NCBI GenBank assembly: GCA_031367285.1
Contig: JANLPN010000403.1
Location: 1-64,000 of the forward strand
Length of the DNA stretch: 64,000 nt
Reading direction: 5' to 3'
From: CAISIP01 sp031367285
GTDB taxonomy: Bacteria > Pseudomonadota > Gammaproteobacteria > Burkholderiales > Burkholderiaceae_C
The notes beneath the pieces were generated by a model that ran no database searches, was not told the origin of the DNA, and was given only the letters and a program-made list of their open reading frames with translations. Positions within the stretch are counted from its first letter, which is position 1. Each line of letters starts with the position of its first letter. Shown here one piece after another: positions 1 to 8,326 of the stretch. The position numbers were made by a program, and so were the translations under genes.

Positions 1-8
1 CCTGTCAT
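1..8 (-). CDS. possible start of a CDS running off the left edge
   Basis: On the minus strand an ATG at 8-6 is preceded by AAAGGA (21-16) with a 7-base spacer, which is a good Shine-Dalgarno arrangement. Only two complete codons are inside the window, so no product can be named. The gene would point the same way as the operon to its right and would place the hairpin elements in its upstream region. Confidence 0.3.
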
Positions 9-170
9 GGAAATATCCTTTGCAAGGCGGCATGGTAGAACTTTTCGAGACGTTCAGGTACTTCACAGCAAGTTGCGTTCGAAAGTCAGGAACTGGACAC
101 CGTACGTACAGGCACGGCCACGGCTCTAGCCACGACCGCTGTCACCCGTCACAGGCATACGCATCAGCGA

Positions 171-275
171 GCCGAAGAGGCCGGGGTGGGCAGCTCCGCG
201 AATGTCCTCCGTGTCGGCCTAGGGCCGCCTACTCCCCCTTTATTTCGCTACGCCGCCCACCCCAACCTCTTCGGC
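171..275 (+). repeat. structured hairpin element, copy A
   Basis: The arms at 171-191 and 255-275 pair over 19 of 21 positions; the exception is one 2-base internal mismatch (CC against AA). The 63-base interior begins AGCTCCGCG and ends in a CCCCCTTTAT..CGCT.CGCC block. The same beginning and end occur in the neighbouring element on the opposite strand, although the arm sequences there are entirely different. This pattern points to a family of structured repeats or RNAs. No function can be assigned. Confidence 0.7.
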
Positions 276-322
276 GGCGAGGTTGGTTGACTTGCGGCGC
301 TGGAACGCCCATCACACTTGCA

Positions 323-421
323 GGATCAGGCCGGCGGGGCACTCGGCGCAGCGGCATAAAGGGGGGAGGCCGCGAGGCCGGAAGGACAGCCGCGGAGCTG
401 AGTGCCCCGCCAGCCTGATCC
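323..421 (-). repeat. structured hairpin element, copy B
   Basis: The arms at 323-344 and 400-421 pair over 21 of 22 positions. Read on the minus strand, the 55-base interior starts AGCTCCGCG, continues ..TGTCCTTC..CGGCCT, and ends CCCCCTTTATGCCGCTGCGCC. It aligns along its whole length with the interior of copy A with a few small gaps. The arms are unrelated in sequence to those of copy A. Pairing is therefore conserved while arm sequence is not. Confidence 0.7.
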
Positions 422-451
422 CGAACAAACGATGGCGCATAGCTCGTCCCA

Positions 452-1033
452 TCAGGCATCAATTGGCAGCCACCATGAGTGCGCCTGGTCCGGAGCCGTG
501 GAAAAGCGGAAGTAGTTACCCCCGCCATTGGGTGGCTGATCCCACCGGCGATCTATGGGCAAACCGGCAAGATGGCAATACAGCAACGTGCCCACTGCCC
601 CGTGCGAAACAATGGCCACGGAATGTCTATTGCGCTGTGTATGCGCAATCGCGCCCACCGCCCGCACCACACGCGACTGCGCATCCAGCGCCCGTTCTCA
701 GCCGCGCACCGATTGGGTCGGGCTGGCGAAAAATGTGTCGGCCATGTGTTCGAATTCGTCCGGCGGCAGAAAGCCTGTTGCGGATCGGTCGTTTTCCCCC
801 AGTGCCTCGACTTCCGTAAACGGCAAGGACAGATGCTCGCCCAGAATACGCGCGCCATCGATGGCCTTCTGCTCGGTGCTGCAATAAATCGCCGTCAAGT
901 TCTTGACCCAGGGCAATTGCAGGCCCTTGTGCATACGCGCACGGCCCAATTCCGACAGCGGCCAGCGCGGTACCGGCACGTCCTTGCTGATGAGCACATT
1001 GGGGTGGGTGACGAAGTAGAACTGGCAACTCAT
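452..1033 (-). pseudogene. histidine phosphatase family gene with an in-frame stop
   Basis: A frame of 193 codons plus stop encodes a small histidine (phosphoglycerate-mutase-like) phosphatase. The N-terminal strand reads FYFVTHPNV, carrying the first catalytic His. A later VAIVSHGAV segment carries the second conserved His. One TGA at 700-698, within SVRG-stop-ERALDAQ, interrupts an otherwise intact frame; a Trp codon (TGG) is expected there by one base change. The ATG overlaps the sulP stop as ATGA (1033-1030), so translation would be coupled. The first 111 codons alone lack the second His. I call it a nonsense pseudogene; a sequencing error or readthrough is possible. Confidence 0.75.
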
Positions 1034-2754
1034 GGCGCGTCGCCCATCGTGCGTTTGTCTGCCTCCCGCCCATCGCCCTCCCCCATCAACGCCCGCAACG
1101 CCATCCCGTCAGAATCAAAAAAGTTCTCCGCCCCAATCTCCTTCATGAGCCCGGTGCGCTCGACCACATCGAGCACCTGCCGCTTGGCGCCGCTGAACAC
1201 CAGCGTGATGCCGCGCTCGCGCAGGTGGCGCAGCAGCGAGCGCAGCATTTCGACCGCCGAAGCGTCGAGCATATTGATGCCGTGGGCATCGACCAGGATG
1301 GTTTTAAGTTTAGGGTTGTTGCGTTCAAGCTTGAGCACCGCTTCTTCAAAAAACGAGGCATTGACGAAGAACAGCGCGGCGTCGAAACGCATGGCGGCGA
1401 TGGTCTCGGGCAGGGGAGGTAGTTGGTGCGCTACGGCGTCGCGCAGCGTGCCATCTTCATGGAAACCCACCAGCACGATGGGTGGCGCCATGCGGCGGTA
1501 GATAAACGCGCCAAGCGAAAACAAAATGCCGACCACGATGCCGTTCTGGATATTCGGCGCAAACGCCAGCGTGGCGCAGAAGGTCAGCAGGGCCGCGATG
1601 CCGTCGTCGCGGTTGGCGAGCCAGGCGTTGCGCAGGCTGGCCACGTCGATCAGGTTGACCACCGCCATCAGGATCATGGCCGCCAGCGCGGGTTTGGGCA
1701 GGTGGTAGAGCAGCGGCGTAAAAAACAGCAGTGTCAGCAGAACAAAACCGGCCGAAAACAGGCCCGAGAAACCCGTGCGTGCCTTGGACGCCAGATTCAG
1801 CGCCGAGCGCGAAAACGAGCCGCTTACCGGCATCGAATTGCAGAAGGCGGCCACTACCTTGGCCAGCCCCTGGCCGATCAACTCCTGGTTTTCATCCCAG
1901 CGCGTACGCGTCTTGACCGCAATGACCTTGCAGCTCGACATCGCCTCCATGAAACTCACCAGGGCGATCACAAAGGCCGCCGGCAGCAAGGCCACGATGG
2001 CGTCCCAGCCCATGGCGGGCACCGAGAGGCTGGGCATGCCGGCCGGAATAACACCCACCACCTGCCCGCCCTGCCGGGCGAAGCCGGTCGTGTAGCTGAG
2101 CCCGGTCAAGATGGCGACCATGATCAACACGCCCGGCAGCCGGGGCGCGAAACGTTTGAAAACATAGAGCAGGGCCACGGCCAGCAGGCCTGCCGCCAGA
2201 GACATCACGTGCAGCGCATCGAGCCGTGACAGCGTGTGCACCACGTCGAGCATGAAGCTTTCGGACTTGGGCACGTTGATGCCGGTCAGCGCCGGCAGCT
2301 GCGACAGCGCGATGACCAGGGCCGAGGCGTTGATAAACCCCATCAGCACCGGGTGCGACAACAGGTTGAGCAACACCCCGGCGCGGGCCAGGCCCAGCCC
2401 CACCTGGAACAGGCCGGAGAGCAGCGCCAGCAGGGTCACATACGATATGAATTCAGCGCTGCCCGGCGCCGCGATATGGCCCACGCTGGCAAACGTGAGC
2501 AACGAGGTCAACGCGACCGGGCCGGTGGACAAAATGGCCGACGAGCCGAACAGGATGCCGACGATGGACGGAATGAATGCGGCATACAGGCCATAGTAGG
2601 CCGGGACACCCGCCAATTGCGCGTACGCCAGCGACTGCGGAATGGCAAGCAGCGATACCGCCAGGCCGGCCAGCAGGTCTTGCCAGAGCGTCTTCGCATC
2701 AACACGCGGCCAGCCCAGAAACGGCAACAGGCGATGGGCAAGGCCTGCGGTCAT
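1030..2754 (-). CDS. SulP family inorganic anion transporter with STAS domain
   Basis: A 574-residue inner-membrane SLC26/SulP permease. The N-terminal half carries the family signature around residues 30-85 (LAVSLLAIPQSLAYAQLAGV, then a STGPV segment near 76-80) inside a region of about 12 hydrophobic segments. The last ~110 residues (about 450-555) are a STAS domain with the ILVDAHGINMLDASAVEML core. The substrate (sulfate, bicarbonate or another anion) cannot be told from sequence. The start is three bases after the pyrF stop, and the stop overlaps the next start, so the gene is in an operon. Confidence 0.9.
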   Translation of the reverse strand: MTAGLAHRLLPFLGWPRVDAKTLWQDLLAGLAVSLLAIPQSLAYAQLAGVPAYYGLYAAFIPSIVGILFGSSAILSTGPVALTSLLTFASVGHIAAPGSAEFISYVTLLALLSGLFQVGLGLARAGVLLNLLSHPVLMGFINASALVIALSQLPALTGINVPKSESFMLDVVHTLSRLDALHVMSLAAGLLAVALLYVFKRFAPRLPGVLIMVAILTGLSYTTGFARQGGQVVGVIPAGMPSLSVPAMGWDAIVALLPAAFVIALVSFMEAMSSCKVIAVKTRTRWDENQELIGQGLAKVVAAFCNSMPVSGSFSRSALNLASKARTGFSGLFSAGFVLLTLLFFTPLLYHLPKPALAAMILMAVVNLIDVASLRNAWLANRDDGIAALLTFCATLAFAPNIQNGIVVGILFSLGAFIYRRMAPPIVLVGFHEDGTLRDAVAHQLPPLPETIAAMRFDAALFFVNASFFEEAVLKLERNNPKLKTILVDAHGINMLDASAVEMLRSLLRHLRERGITLVFSGAKRQVLDVVERTGLMKEIGAENFFDSDGMALRALMGEGDGREADKRTMGDAP

Positions 2755-2757
2755 GGT

Positions 2758-3597
2758 TCAAACGCGTGCCGCCTGCAGCAGGTCACGCATCTTCAAAGCC
2801 TCGGCGCGAGCGGCCGCCGCGAAGTCCGGTGCCGGCGAGGCATACAGAATCGAGCGCGAAGCGTTGACAACAATCGGTGCGACCGTGCGGCCCGCATCCG
2901 CGCGCCAGCCGGCGCGCACCGTGGCAACGGCGTCTCCGCCTTGTGCGCCAACGCCGGGTATCAGCATGGGCAAGTGGGGCGCGAGTGCACGCACCCGCGC
3001 AATCTCCGCCGGATAGGTGGCGCCCACCACCAGCCCCAGCTGGCCGCTGGTGTTCCAGGGTCCGTTGGCCAGCGCGGCGATATGTTCGTACAGCAGCGGC
3101 TCGCCGGGCAGGCCCGCGAGGCGCTGGTTTTGCAGATCGTCGCCACCCGGGTTGGACGTGCGGCACAACAGAAAGGCGCCTTTGCCATGGTGCTTGAGGT
3201 AGGGCTGCACCGAGTCAAAACCCATAAAAGGCGACAAGGTCACCGCGTCGGCGCCATAACGCTCGAAGGCCTCGATGGCGTATTGCTCGGCCGTCGAGCC
3301 GATGTCGCCGCGTTTGGCGTCCAGTACCACCGGGACCCGTGGCGCGGCCCTGCGCATGTGCGCCATGAGCCGCTCCAGCTGCGCTTCGGCGCGGTGCGCG
3401 GCAAAGTAGGCGATCTGGGGTTTGAACGCAATCACCAGGTCGGCCGTGGCGTCCACGATTGCCGCGCAAAAATCATAGATACGGCTCGCATCGCCATGTA
3501 GTCCGGCCGGGAACCGGCTCGGCTCGGGGTCCAGGCCCACACACAACATGGAGCCGTTTTGTTGCTCGGCGCGCGCCAGCATGTCGACAAAATTCAT
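2758..3597 (-). CDS. pyrF: orotidine 5'-phosphate decarboxylase
   Basis: A 279-residue PyrF of the longer subfamily (~270-280 residues). It converts OMP to UMP in the last step of de novo pyrimidine synthesis. The catalytic Asp-Lys-Asp region is DAKRGDIGSTAEQYA at residues 93-107. MLCVGLDPEP (17-26) forms the first strand, and the C-terminal PGVGAQGGD loop fits the phosphate-binding site. It is the first gene of a pyrF-sulP-phosphatase run and lies 80 bases after the glycosylase gene. Confidence 0.95.
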   Translation of the reverse strand: MNFVDMLARAEQQNGSMLCVGLDPEPSRFPAGLHGDASRIYDFCAAIVDATADLVIAFKPQIAYFAAHRAEAQLERLMAHMRRAAPRVPVVLDAKRGDIGSTAEQYAIEAFERYGADAVTLSPFMGFDSVQPYLKHHGKGAFLLCRTSNPGGDDLQNQRLAGLPGEPLLYEHIAALANGPWNTSGQLGLVVGATYPAEIARVRALAPHLPMLIPGVGAQGGDAVATVRAGWRADAGRTVAPIVVNASRSILYASPAPDFAAAARAEALKMRDLLQAARV

Positions 3598-3677
3598 AAC
3601 CCATTACCCCGTTGGTTTGATCGATTTTACCGAGGCACCTGATGCAGCCGCCGCCCGGACGGTCTGCCGTACAGCTC

Positions 3678-4484
3678 TCAAGCCGGCCTGCGCGCGACGC
3701 TCAAGCCCAGGCACAGATCGGCCCAGGCACCAGCCTTGTCTTCTTGCGCGCGCAACAAGCGGGTCGGATGGTGGGTCACCACTACCGGAACACCTTCGTA
3801 GCGGTAAACCTGCCCGCGCAGTTTGCCAAACGGCAAGCCTGCCAGTTCCGGATGGTTGGTAGCCAGCAATGTCTGGGCCGCAAAACGGCCCATGGCCAGG
3901 ATGACCCTGGGCTGCACCAAGGCAATCTCGCGGCGCAAATACCGCGCACAGGTTGCCAACTCGTCGGTCTGCGGATTGCGCACTGCCGCGGGGCGGCATT
4001 TGACAACATTGGTCAGTCGCGCACCGGCGCTGCCCACCCCGGTGCGCGTGAGATGCACGGCGCGCAGCATGTTGTCGAGCAGCTCGCCCGATCGGCCGGC
4101 AAACGGGCTGGCCGCGCGCTCTTCCTGTTCATCGGGTGGCTCACCAAGCACCAGCCAGTCGGCCTGCCTGGGCATTGGTTCAGGGGTGAAGACGGCGGCC
4201 TTGCGGCCGCTGCACAATTGGCAGGCGGTGCAGCTGCTTACCGTGCGCGCCAGCGCCGACCAGTCCATGGCGTCAAGTTCCGCCAGCGGCTGAACCGGCG
4301 CCCCCTCAGACGGGGCCGGCGGCTCAGCGCGCACCTGCGGTCTGGCTACCGTCCGGTCGATAGCGGCAGCGGACTTGCTGGCCTGCTCCCGCGCAGCAAC
4401 CGGCGGCTCTGCATCCGGCCACCAGACCCGCACATGCATCTCTTCCAGCATGGCACGTTGGCGCTGGTCCAGATCAAGACCCAT
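3678..4484 (-). CDS. uracil-DNA glycosylase family protein (family 4-like)
   Basis: A 268-residue protein with a variable, Ala/Pro-rich first ~75 residues followed by a UDG-superfamily domain. Cys85, Cys88, Cys163 and Cys179 fit the [4Fe-4S] ligands of family 4/5 enzymes. The segments LVLGEPPDEQEE (111-122), SPFAGRSGELLDNML (126-140), LTNVVKCRP (157-165) and HHPTRLL (238-244) match the family motifs. The usual GEAPG loop is altered to GEPPD. It would remove uracil or a related base from DNA. It follows rimI by 57 bases, as in related genomes. Confidence 0.85.
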   Translation of the reverse strand: MGLDLDQRQRAMLEEMHVRVWWPDAEPPVAAREQASKSAAAIDRTVARPQVRAEPPAPSEGAPVQPLAELDAMDWSALARTVSSCTACQLCSGRKAAVFTPEPMPRQADWLVLGEPPDEQEERAASPFAGRSGELLDNMLRAVHLTRTGVGSAGARLTNVVKCRPAAVRNPQTDELATCARYLRREIALVQPRVILAMGRFAAQTLLATNHPELAGLPFGKLRGQVYRYEGVPVVVTHHPTRLLRAQEDKAGAWADLCLGLSVARRPA

Positions 4485-4541
4485 GCTGATCCGCCCACGA
4501 GAAAACGCCGGGCCAGGCGCGAAGCGGCTGCGCTGGGGCGC

Positions 4542-5009
4542 TCATAACCTCAGACTCATCACCACCGCATCTTCGCGCTGGCCGTCGGACGCCGGGTAAT
4601 ACGCCTTGCGCTGGCCGACGCGGCGAAAGCCATTACGCTCGTACACCCGCCTGGCGCGCAGGTTGCCGGTGCGCACCTCCAGCCACAGCCACTGCGCGGC
4701 CTCACCGCGGGCCCACAGCGCCAGCGCATCGAGCATCAGGCGGGCCCAGCCCTGGCGCTGGTACTGCGGCGCAACCGTGATGTTGAGCAAATGCACCTCG
4801 TCCACACCTTTCATGGCCAGAAAATAACCCAGCACGGTATCGTCCGCGACCAGTAGCTGGGCCTGGTAACCCGCCTTCAAGGCATCGCGGAAATTGGCCA
4901 TCGACCACGGGTGGGCATAGGCACTCTGCTCTATACGCAGCACCTCGCCGAGATGCCGCGATTGCAGCAACTCAAAACGTACCTGGGGGGACTGGAGAAC
5001 GGCACTCAT
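4542..5009 (-). CDS. rimI: ribosomal protein S18-alanine N-acetyltransferase
   Basis: A 155-residue GNAT enzyme that acetylates the N-terminal Ala of ribosomal protein S18. The acetyl-CoA motif is VAPQYQRQGWARLML, and the C-terminal YERNGFRRVGQRKAYY is typical of RimI. The ATG at 5009 (MSAVLQSP) was chosen because it follows the tsaB stop by 13 bases; the open frame extends further but inside tsaB. The tsaB-rimI pairing is widely conserved. Confidence 0.92.
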   Translation of the reverse strand: MSAVLQSPQVRFELLQSRHLGEVLRIEQSAYAHPWSMANFRDALKAGYQAQLLVADDTVLGYFLAMKGVDEVHLLNITVAPQYQRQGWARLMLDALALWARGEAAQWLWLEVRTGNLRARRVYERNGFRRVGQRKAYYPASDGQREDAVVMSLRL

Positions 5010-5022
5010 GCTCAGGGTCTGC

Positions 5023-5796
5023 TCAGAAAGCCTGGATAGCCGCCTTTGCGGCGGCGCGCTCCAGGGTGGTTTGCGCCACTTTATCGCGAATATAGGTCGG
5101 CAAGGCAAGCTCAGGGCTGATACCGTGGCCGGCGGCCAACAGCACAGGGGCCAATCGCAACATGGCGCTTGCGGTGGGCAAGGCCTGCACCCGTGGCAGC
5201 GCCGGGTCCAATGGCAAACGCGCGCCATAGGTGGCGAATACATTGCCAGCCAACACCGTGCCCGATGGGTCCCAGCCGGGATCCAGCACCAGGCTTTCAG
5301 GGCGGGACAACGTGTAGCCCCGAGCTTGGCGCCATTGAACACCGTCAAAGGAATAACTGGCAGCATAAATTTCGCCCATACGCGCGTCCAGCATGGCCAA
5401 CACGCGCAGGGCGGCGGGGGTTGCACGAATCTGATGGCGCGCCTCTTCGGCCAGCGCCAGCAAGGTGTTCACCGGCAACACCGGGACCGCCCGGCCATCG
5501 GCATGCGCCCGCGCACCAAATGCCAGACCCTGGGCGACCGAACAGGCGGCGCGCAGCCCGGTAAACGCACCAGGCCCACAACCGAACGCGATGGCGTCCA
5601 GGTCGTCGAAACCCAAACCGGCCTGCGCCATCAGGTCGATGATGGCCGGTATCAGGCTGGCGGAGGCCTGCGCACCGCCTGCCCCCTGTAATTGCCACGC
5701 GCGCGCCACGCCGTCCACACTGCGTCCGACCGCAACCGACATCGCGTCGGTGCTGGTGTCAAACGCCAGCAGGCGCAGGGGCGTCGCCGTGTCCAT
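5023..5796 (-). CDS. tsaB: tRNA t6A37 threonylcarbamoyltransferase complex, TsaB subunit
   Basis: A 257-residue ASKHA-fold protein that dimerises with TsaD in the enzyme making t6A37 on ANN-decoding tRNAs. The N-terminus LLAFDTSTDAMSVAV and the GCGPGAFTGLRAACSVAQGLA segment are diagnostic. The ATG at 5796 overlaps the upstream stop as TGATG; a GTG one codon earlier (5799) is also possible. The partner enzyme gene sua5/tsaC lies nearby at 8327-9352. Confidence 0.92.
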   Translation of the reverse strand: MDTATPLRLLAFDTSTDAMSVAVGRSVDGVARAWQLQGAGGAQASASLIPAIIDLMAQAGLGFDDLDAIAFGCGPGAFTGLRAACSVAQGLAFGARAHADGRAVPVLPVNTLLALAEEARHQIRATPAALRVLAMLDARMGEIYAASYSFDGVQWRQARGYTLSRPESLVLDPGWDPSGTVLAGNVFATYGARLPLDPALPRVQALPTASAMLRLAPVLLAAGHGISPELALPTYIRDKVAQTTLERAAAKAAIQAF

Positions 5797-6812
5797 CACC
5801 TGGCCCGGCCCGGCACCACGACAACTGCGGATTCCGGCACCCCGGCCGGCACAGCCGAAGAACGCACGCCAAACACGATTCCCAGCGTGACCAGCATCAG
5901 GCCGAGCGACAGATTCCAGTACAGCGGTTCACCCAGAAAAAGCACCGCCGCCAGCGCCGACAGGCCCGGCACCACGGCCGTCATCATGGTGGAACGTACC
6001 GGGCCAAAGTGCTGGATCATGCGTGTGAACGCGATGCCTGAAACAACCACCGAACCCACACCCTGGAACACCATCTGGAACACGATGTCGTGCAGTGGCG
6101 CGCCAAAAAAATGTCCCGGCACCAGGCGCAGCGCCAGCAGCACCGCGTACGCCGGCACGTAGACAAAAAAAGCGAACGCGGTAATTGCCACGGTGGCGCG
6201 CACTGCGTCCAGCGCGTGTTTACGCGCGGTCACGGTGTAGATGGACCAGCTGAAAGCCGCGGCCATGAACAGCAGGTCACCCATCCAGACCCGACCCCCG
6301 TCAAAGGCGTGCAGCAGGCTGCTGCCGCCCACCATCAGGTCGCCCGCCACAATCAGCAGCAGGCCCAGCGCGCGCGCCGATGTGATACGTGTATGAAGCA
6401 CCACCGCCGCCATCAAGGCCGTCCACAGCGGCAAACTGCCCGGCAGCAATACCGAGGCATGTCCGGCGGGCGCAAATACAAACCCGTTGTAAGCCAACAG
6501 CGCGTACAGCAAGCCACCACACAAACCGGCGCCGGCCGTGACACGCAGGGGCAGCGGCGAGAAACCAAACACGGAGGACGCCCTCACGCCTTGGGCTCGG
6601 TCTTTGCGCACCAGCCACCAGCCCAGCGGCAAGAGGCAAATACCGGCACCAAGCAGCCGCGCAAACGCAATATCGAACGGTGTGAGGGTACCGCCACGCG
6701 ACGGGTCTGCCGTCGCGCGCGCGACAACGATGAAGGAAGTCCAGATGCTTACCGTGACAAGCGCGGCCAGGATGCCCTCCGCGCGCGGGGAAAGGGGCTT
6801 GAACAAACGCAT
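5796..6812 (-). CDS. EamA/DMT-family membrane transporter
   Basis: A 338-residue protein with about ten hydrophobic segments in two EamA-type repeats (for example ILAALVTVSIWTSFIVVARA and, in the second half, AAAFSWSIYTVTARKHALD). It is probably a metabolite exporter of unknown substrate. I prefer the ATG at 6812 (MRLFKPLSPRAEG) to one at 6875, because the latter would overlap the divergent dacB start and would add a hydrophilic tail. Confidence 0.82.
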   Translation of the reverse strand: MRLFKPLSPRAEGILAALVTVSIWTSFIVVARATADPSRGGTLTPFDIAFARLLGAGICLLPLGWWLVRKDRAQGVRASSVFGFSPLPLRVTAGAGLCGGLLYALLAYNGFVFAPAGHASVLLPGSLPLWTALMAAVVLHTRITSARALGLLLIVAGDLMVGGSSLLHAFDGGRVWMGDLLFMAAAFSWSIYTVTARKHALDAVRATVAITAFAFFVYVPAYAVLLALRLVPGHFFGAPLHDIVFQMVFQGVGSVVVSGIAFTRMIQHFGPVRSTMMTAVVPGLSALAAVLFLGEPLYWNLSLGLMLVTLGIVFGVRSSAVPAGVPESAVVVVPGRAR

Positions 6813-6859
6813 CCGGGCATTATCGGCTGTGCCGCGGCGCCAGCAGCTAGACTCGCCCG

Positions 6860-8320
6860 ATGCGCGCACCATCACGTCTCCGCCCGTTACGCTGCATGCT
6901 GGTGTTCGCGGCTTGTATTACCAGCGCCGCCGCGCAGAACCTGCCGCCGGACGTGGAGGCGGCCCTGCAAAAAGCCAAGGTTCCACGTGATGCCGTGACC
7001 ATGCTGGTGGTGGACGCCGAGGGCAAAAACCCGCCGCGTTTGAGCTACCGGGCCAACGTGGCCATGAATCCGGCCTCGGTAATGAAACTGGTCACGACCT
7101 ATGCAGCACTGGACCTGCTGGGGCCGGCGTTTGTATGGAATACGCCGGTGTTTGTTGAAGGCGCGGTGCGCGATGGCACCCTGTATGGCAATCTGACCAT
7201 CAAGGGCGTCGGAGACCCCAAGCTGGTGGCCGAACGCCTGTGGCTGCTGCTGCGCCGGGTTCAGGGCCTGGGTGTCAAGACCATCAGCGGCGACATCGTG
7301 CTGGACCACAGCGCGTTTGCGCCGGCCGCCACCGAACCGGGCGACTTCGACGGTGAGCCGCTGCGCCCCTACAACGTGGCGCCCGACGCGCTGCTGCTCA
7401 ACTACAAGTCGGTGGTCATGACGTTTGTGCCGGACCGCACCGTCAACACCGCGCAGGTGCAGTTTGACCCGCCCTTGGCCGGTGTGGCATTACAGACCAG
7501 CGTGCCGCTGTCCAGCGGTGAATGTGGCGACTACCGCGGCACTTTGCGCGCCGATTTTTCCGACCCCACGCGTATCCGGTTTGGCGGCAGCTACCCTGCC
7601 GCGTGCCTCGAGAAAGTCTGGCCGGTTGCGTATGCCGACCCGCGCGGTTACGCCGCACGCGCCGTAGAAGGCATGTGGCTGGAGATGGGCGGCAAGCTGG
7701 GCGGCACGGTGCACGACGGGAAACTGGCCGCGCCGCCGGGTGCGCTCCCGGTTCCGGTGTTCGAGGTGGCTTCGCCTGCTCTGGCCGAAGTCATCCGCGA
7801 CATCAACAAGTACAGCAATAACGTGATGGCGCAGCAGGTATTCCTGACCCTGAGCCTGCAAACACGGACCGCGGGCAACAGCGGCACGTCCGGGCGTCCG
7901 GATGCGGCAACGTTCGAAGCCTCGCGCGAAGTCATCAAGCGCTGGTGGGCCGAACGTATCGGCGGCGGCGATGCGCCGTTGATGGACAACGGCGCCGGCC
8001 TGTCGCGCGTGGAGCGTATCAGTGCCCAGGCACTGGCGCGTCTGCTGCAGACCGCCTACCTGTCACCGCAGATGCCGGAACTGATGTCTTCCCTGCCGGT
8101 GGCCGGAGTCGACGGCACGATGCGCCGCAACCGCTCACGCGCAACCGGCAACGCCCATCTCAAGACCGGCAGCCTGCGCGACGTCGTGGCCGTGGCCGGT
8201 TACGTGCATGCTGCCAGCGGCAGACGTTATGTGCTGGTGGCCATCGCCAACCATGCCAACGCCGGTGCCGCGCGCCCGGCGCTCGATGCGCTGCTGGATT
8301 GGGCGGTTAAGGACAACTGA
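6860..8320 (+). CDS. dacB: D-alanyl-D-alanine carboxypeptidase/endopeptidase (PBP4 type)
   Basis: A 486-residue periplasmic class-C penicillin-binding protein that trims peptidoglycan cross-links and stem peptides. The signal peptide ends near AAA|QN (about residue 25). The active-site triads are SVMK (Ser73, Lys76), SNN in KYSNNVMAQQ (near 315) and KTG in HLKTGSLRD (near 436). The large domain inserted between the first two triads is typical of PBP4. The start is 47 bases from the divergent EamA gene; the stop is 6 bases from the convergent sua5 stop. Confidence 0.93.
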   Translation: MRAPSRLRPLRCMLVFAACITSAAAQNLPPDVEAALQKAKVPRDAVTMLVVDAEGKNPPRLSYRANVAMNPASVMKLVTTYAALDLLGPAFVWNTPVFVEGAVRDGTLYGNLTIKGVGDPKLVAERLWLLLRRVQGLGVKTISGDIVLDHSAFAPAATEPGDFDGEPLRPYNVAPDALLLNYKSVVMTFVPDRTVNTAQVQFDPPLAGVALQTSVPLSSGECGDYRGTLRADFSDPTRIRFGGSYPAACLEKVWPVAYADPRGYAARAVEGMWLEMGGKLGGTVHDGKLAAPPGALPVPVFEVASPALAEVIRDINKYSNNVMAQQVFLTLSLQTRTAGNSGTSGRPDAATFEASREVIKRWWAERIGGGDAPLMDNGAGLSRVERISAQALARLLQTAYLSPQMPELMSSLPVAGVDGTMRRNRSRATGNAHLKTGSLRDVVAVAGYVHAASGRRYVLVAIANHANAGAARPALDALLDWAVKDN

Positions 8321-8326
8321 ATTAAG

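Larger units (their letters stand above)
9..451. other. non-coding interval with two structured elements
   Basis: About 440 bases lie between the candidate gene at the left edge and the broken phosphatase gene. Open frames here are short, Arg/Pro-rich and resemble no family I know. The interval holds two large inverted-repeat elements, listed separately. A short palindrome around 295-310 (ggcgctggaacgcc) lies between them. I see nothing convincing in 22-170 or 422-451. Confidence 0.6.

Noticed and set aside
171..421. Integron attC sites
   Set aside because: The ends lack the GTTRRRY/RYYYAAC core sites; there is no adjacent integrase or cassette array.
20..528. Short frames over the hairpin elements (both strands)
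   Set aside because: Arg/Pro-rich sequences created by the inverted repeats; no start signals or family similarity.
698..700. TGA as selenocysteine codon in the histidine-phosphatase gene
   Set aside because: The expected residue is Trp, not Cys or Sec; no catalytic residue is expected there and no SECIS-like hairpin is evident just downstream.
1423..3501. Long plus-strand frames opposite sulP and pyrF
   Set aside because: They are antisense shadows in G+C-rich DNA: composition is Arg/His/Gln-rich, no family resemblance, and the opposite strand encodes clear SulP and PyrF proteins.
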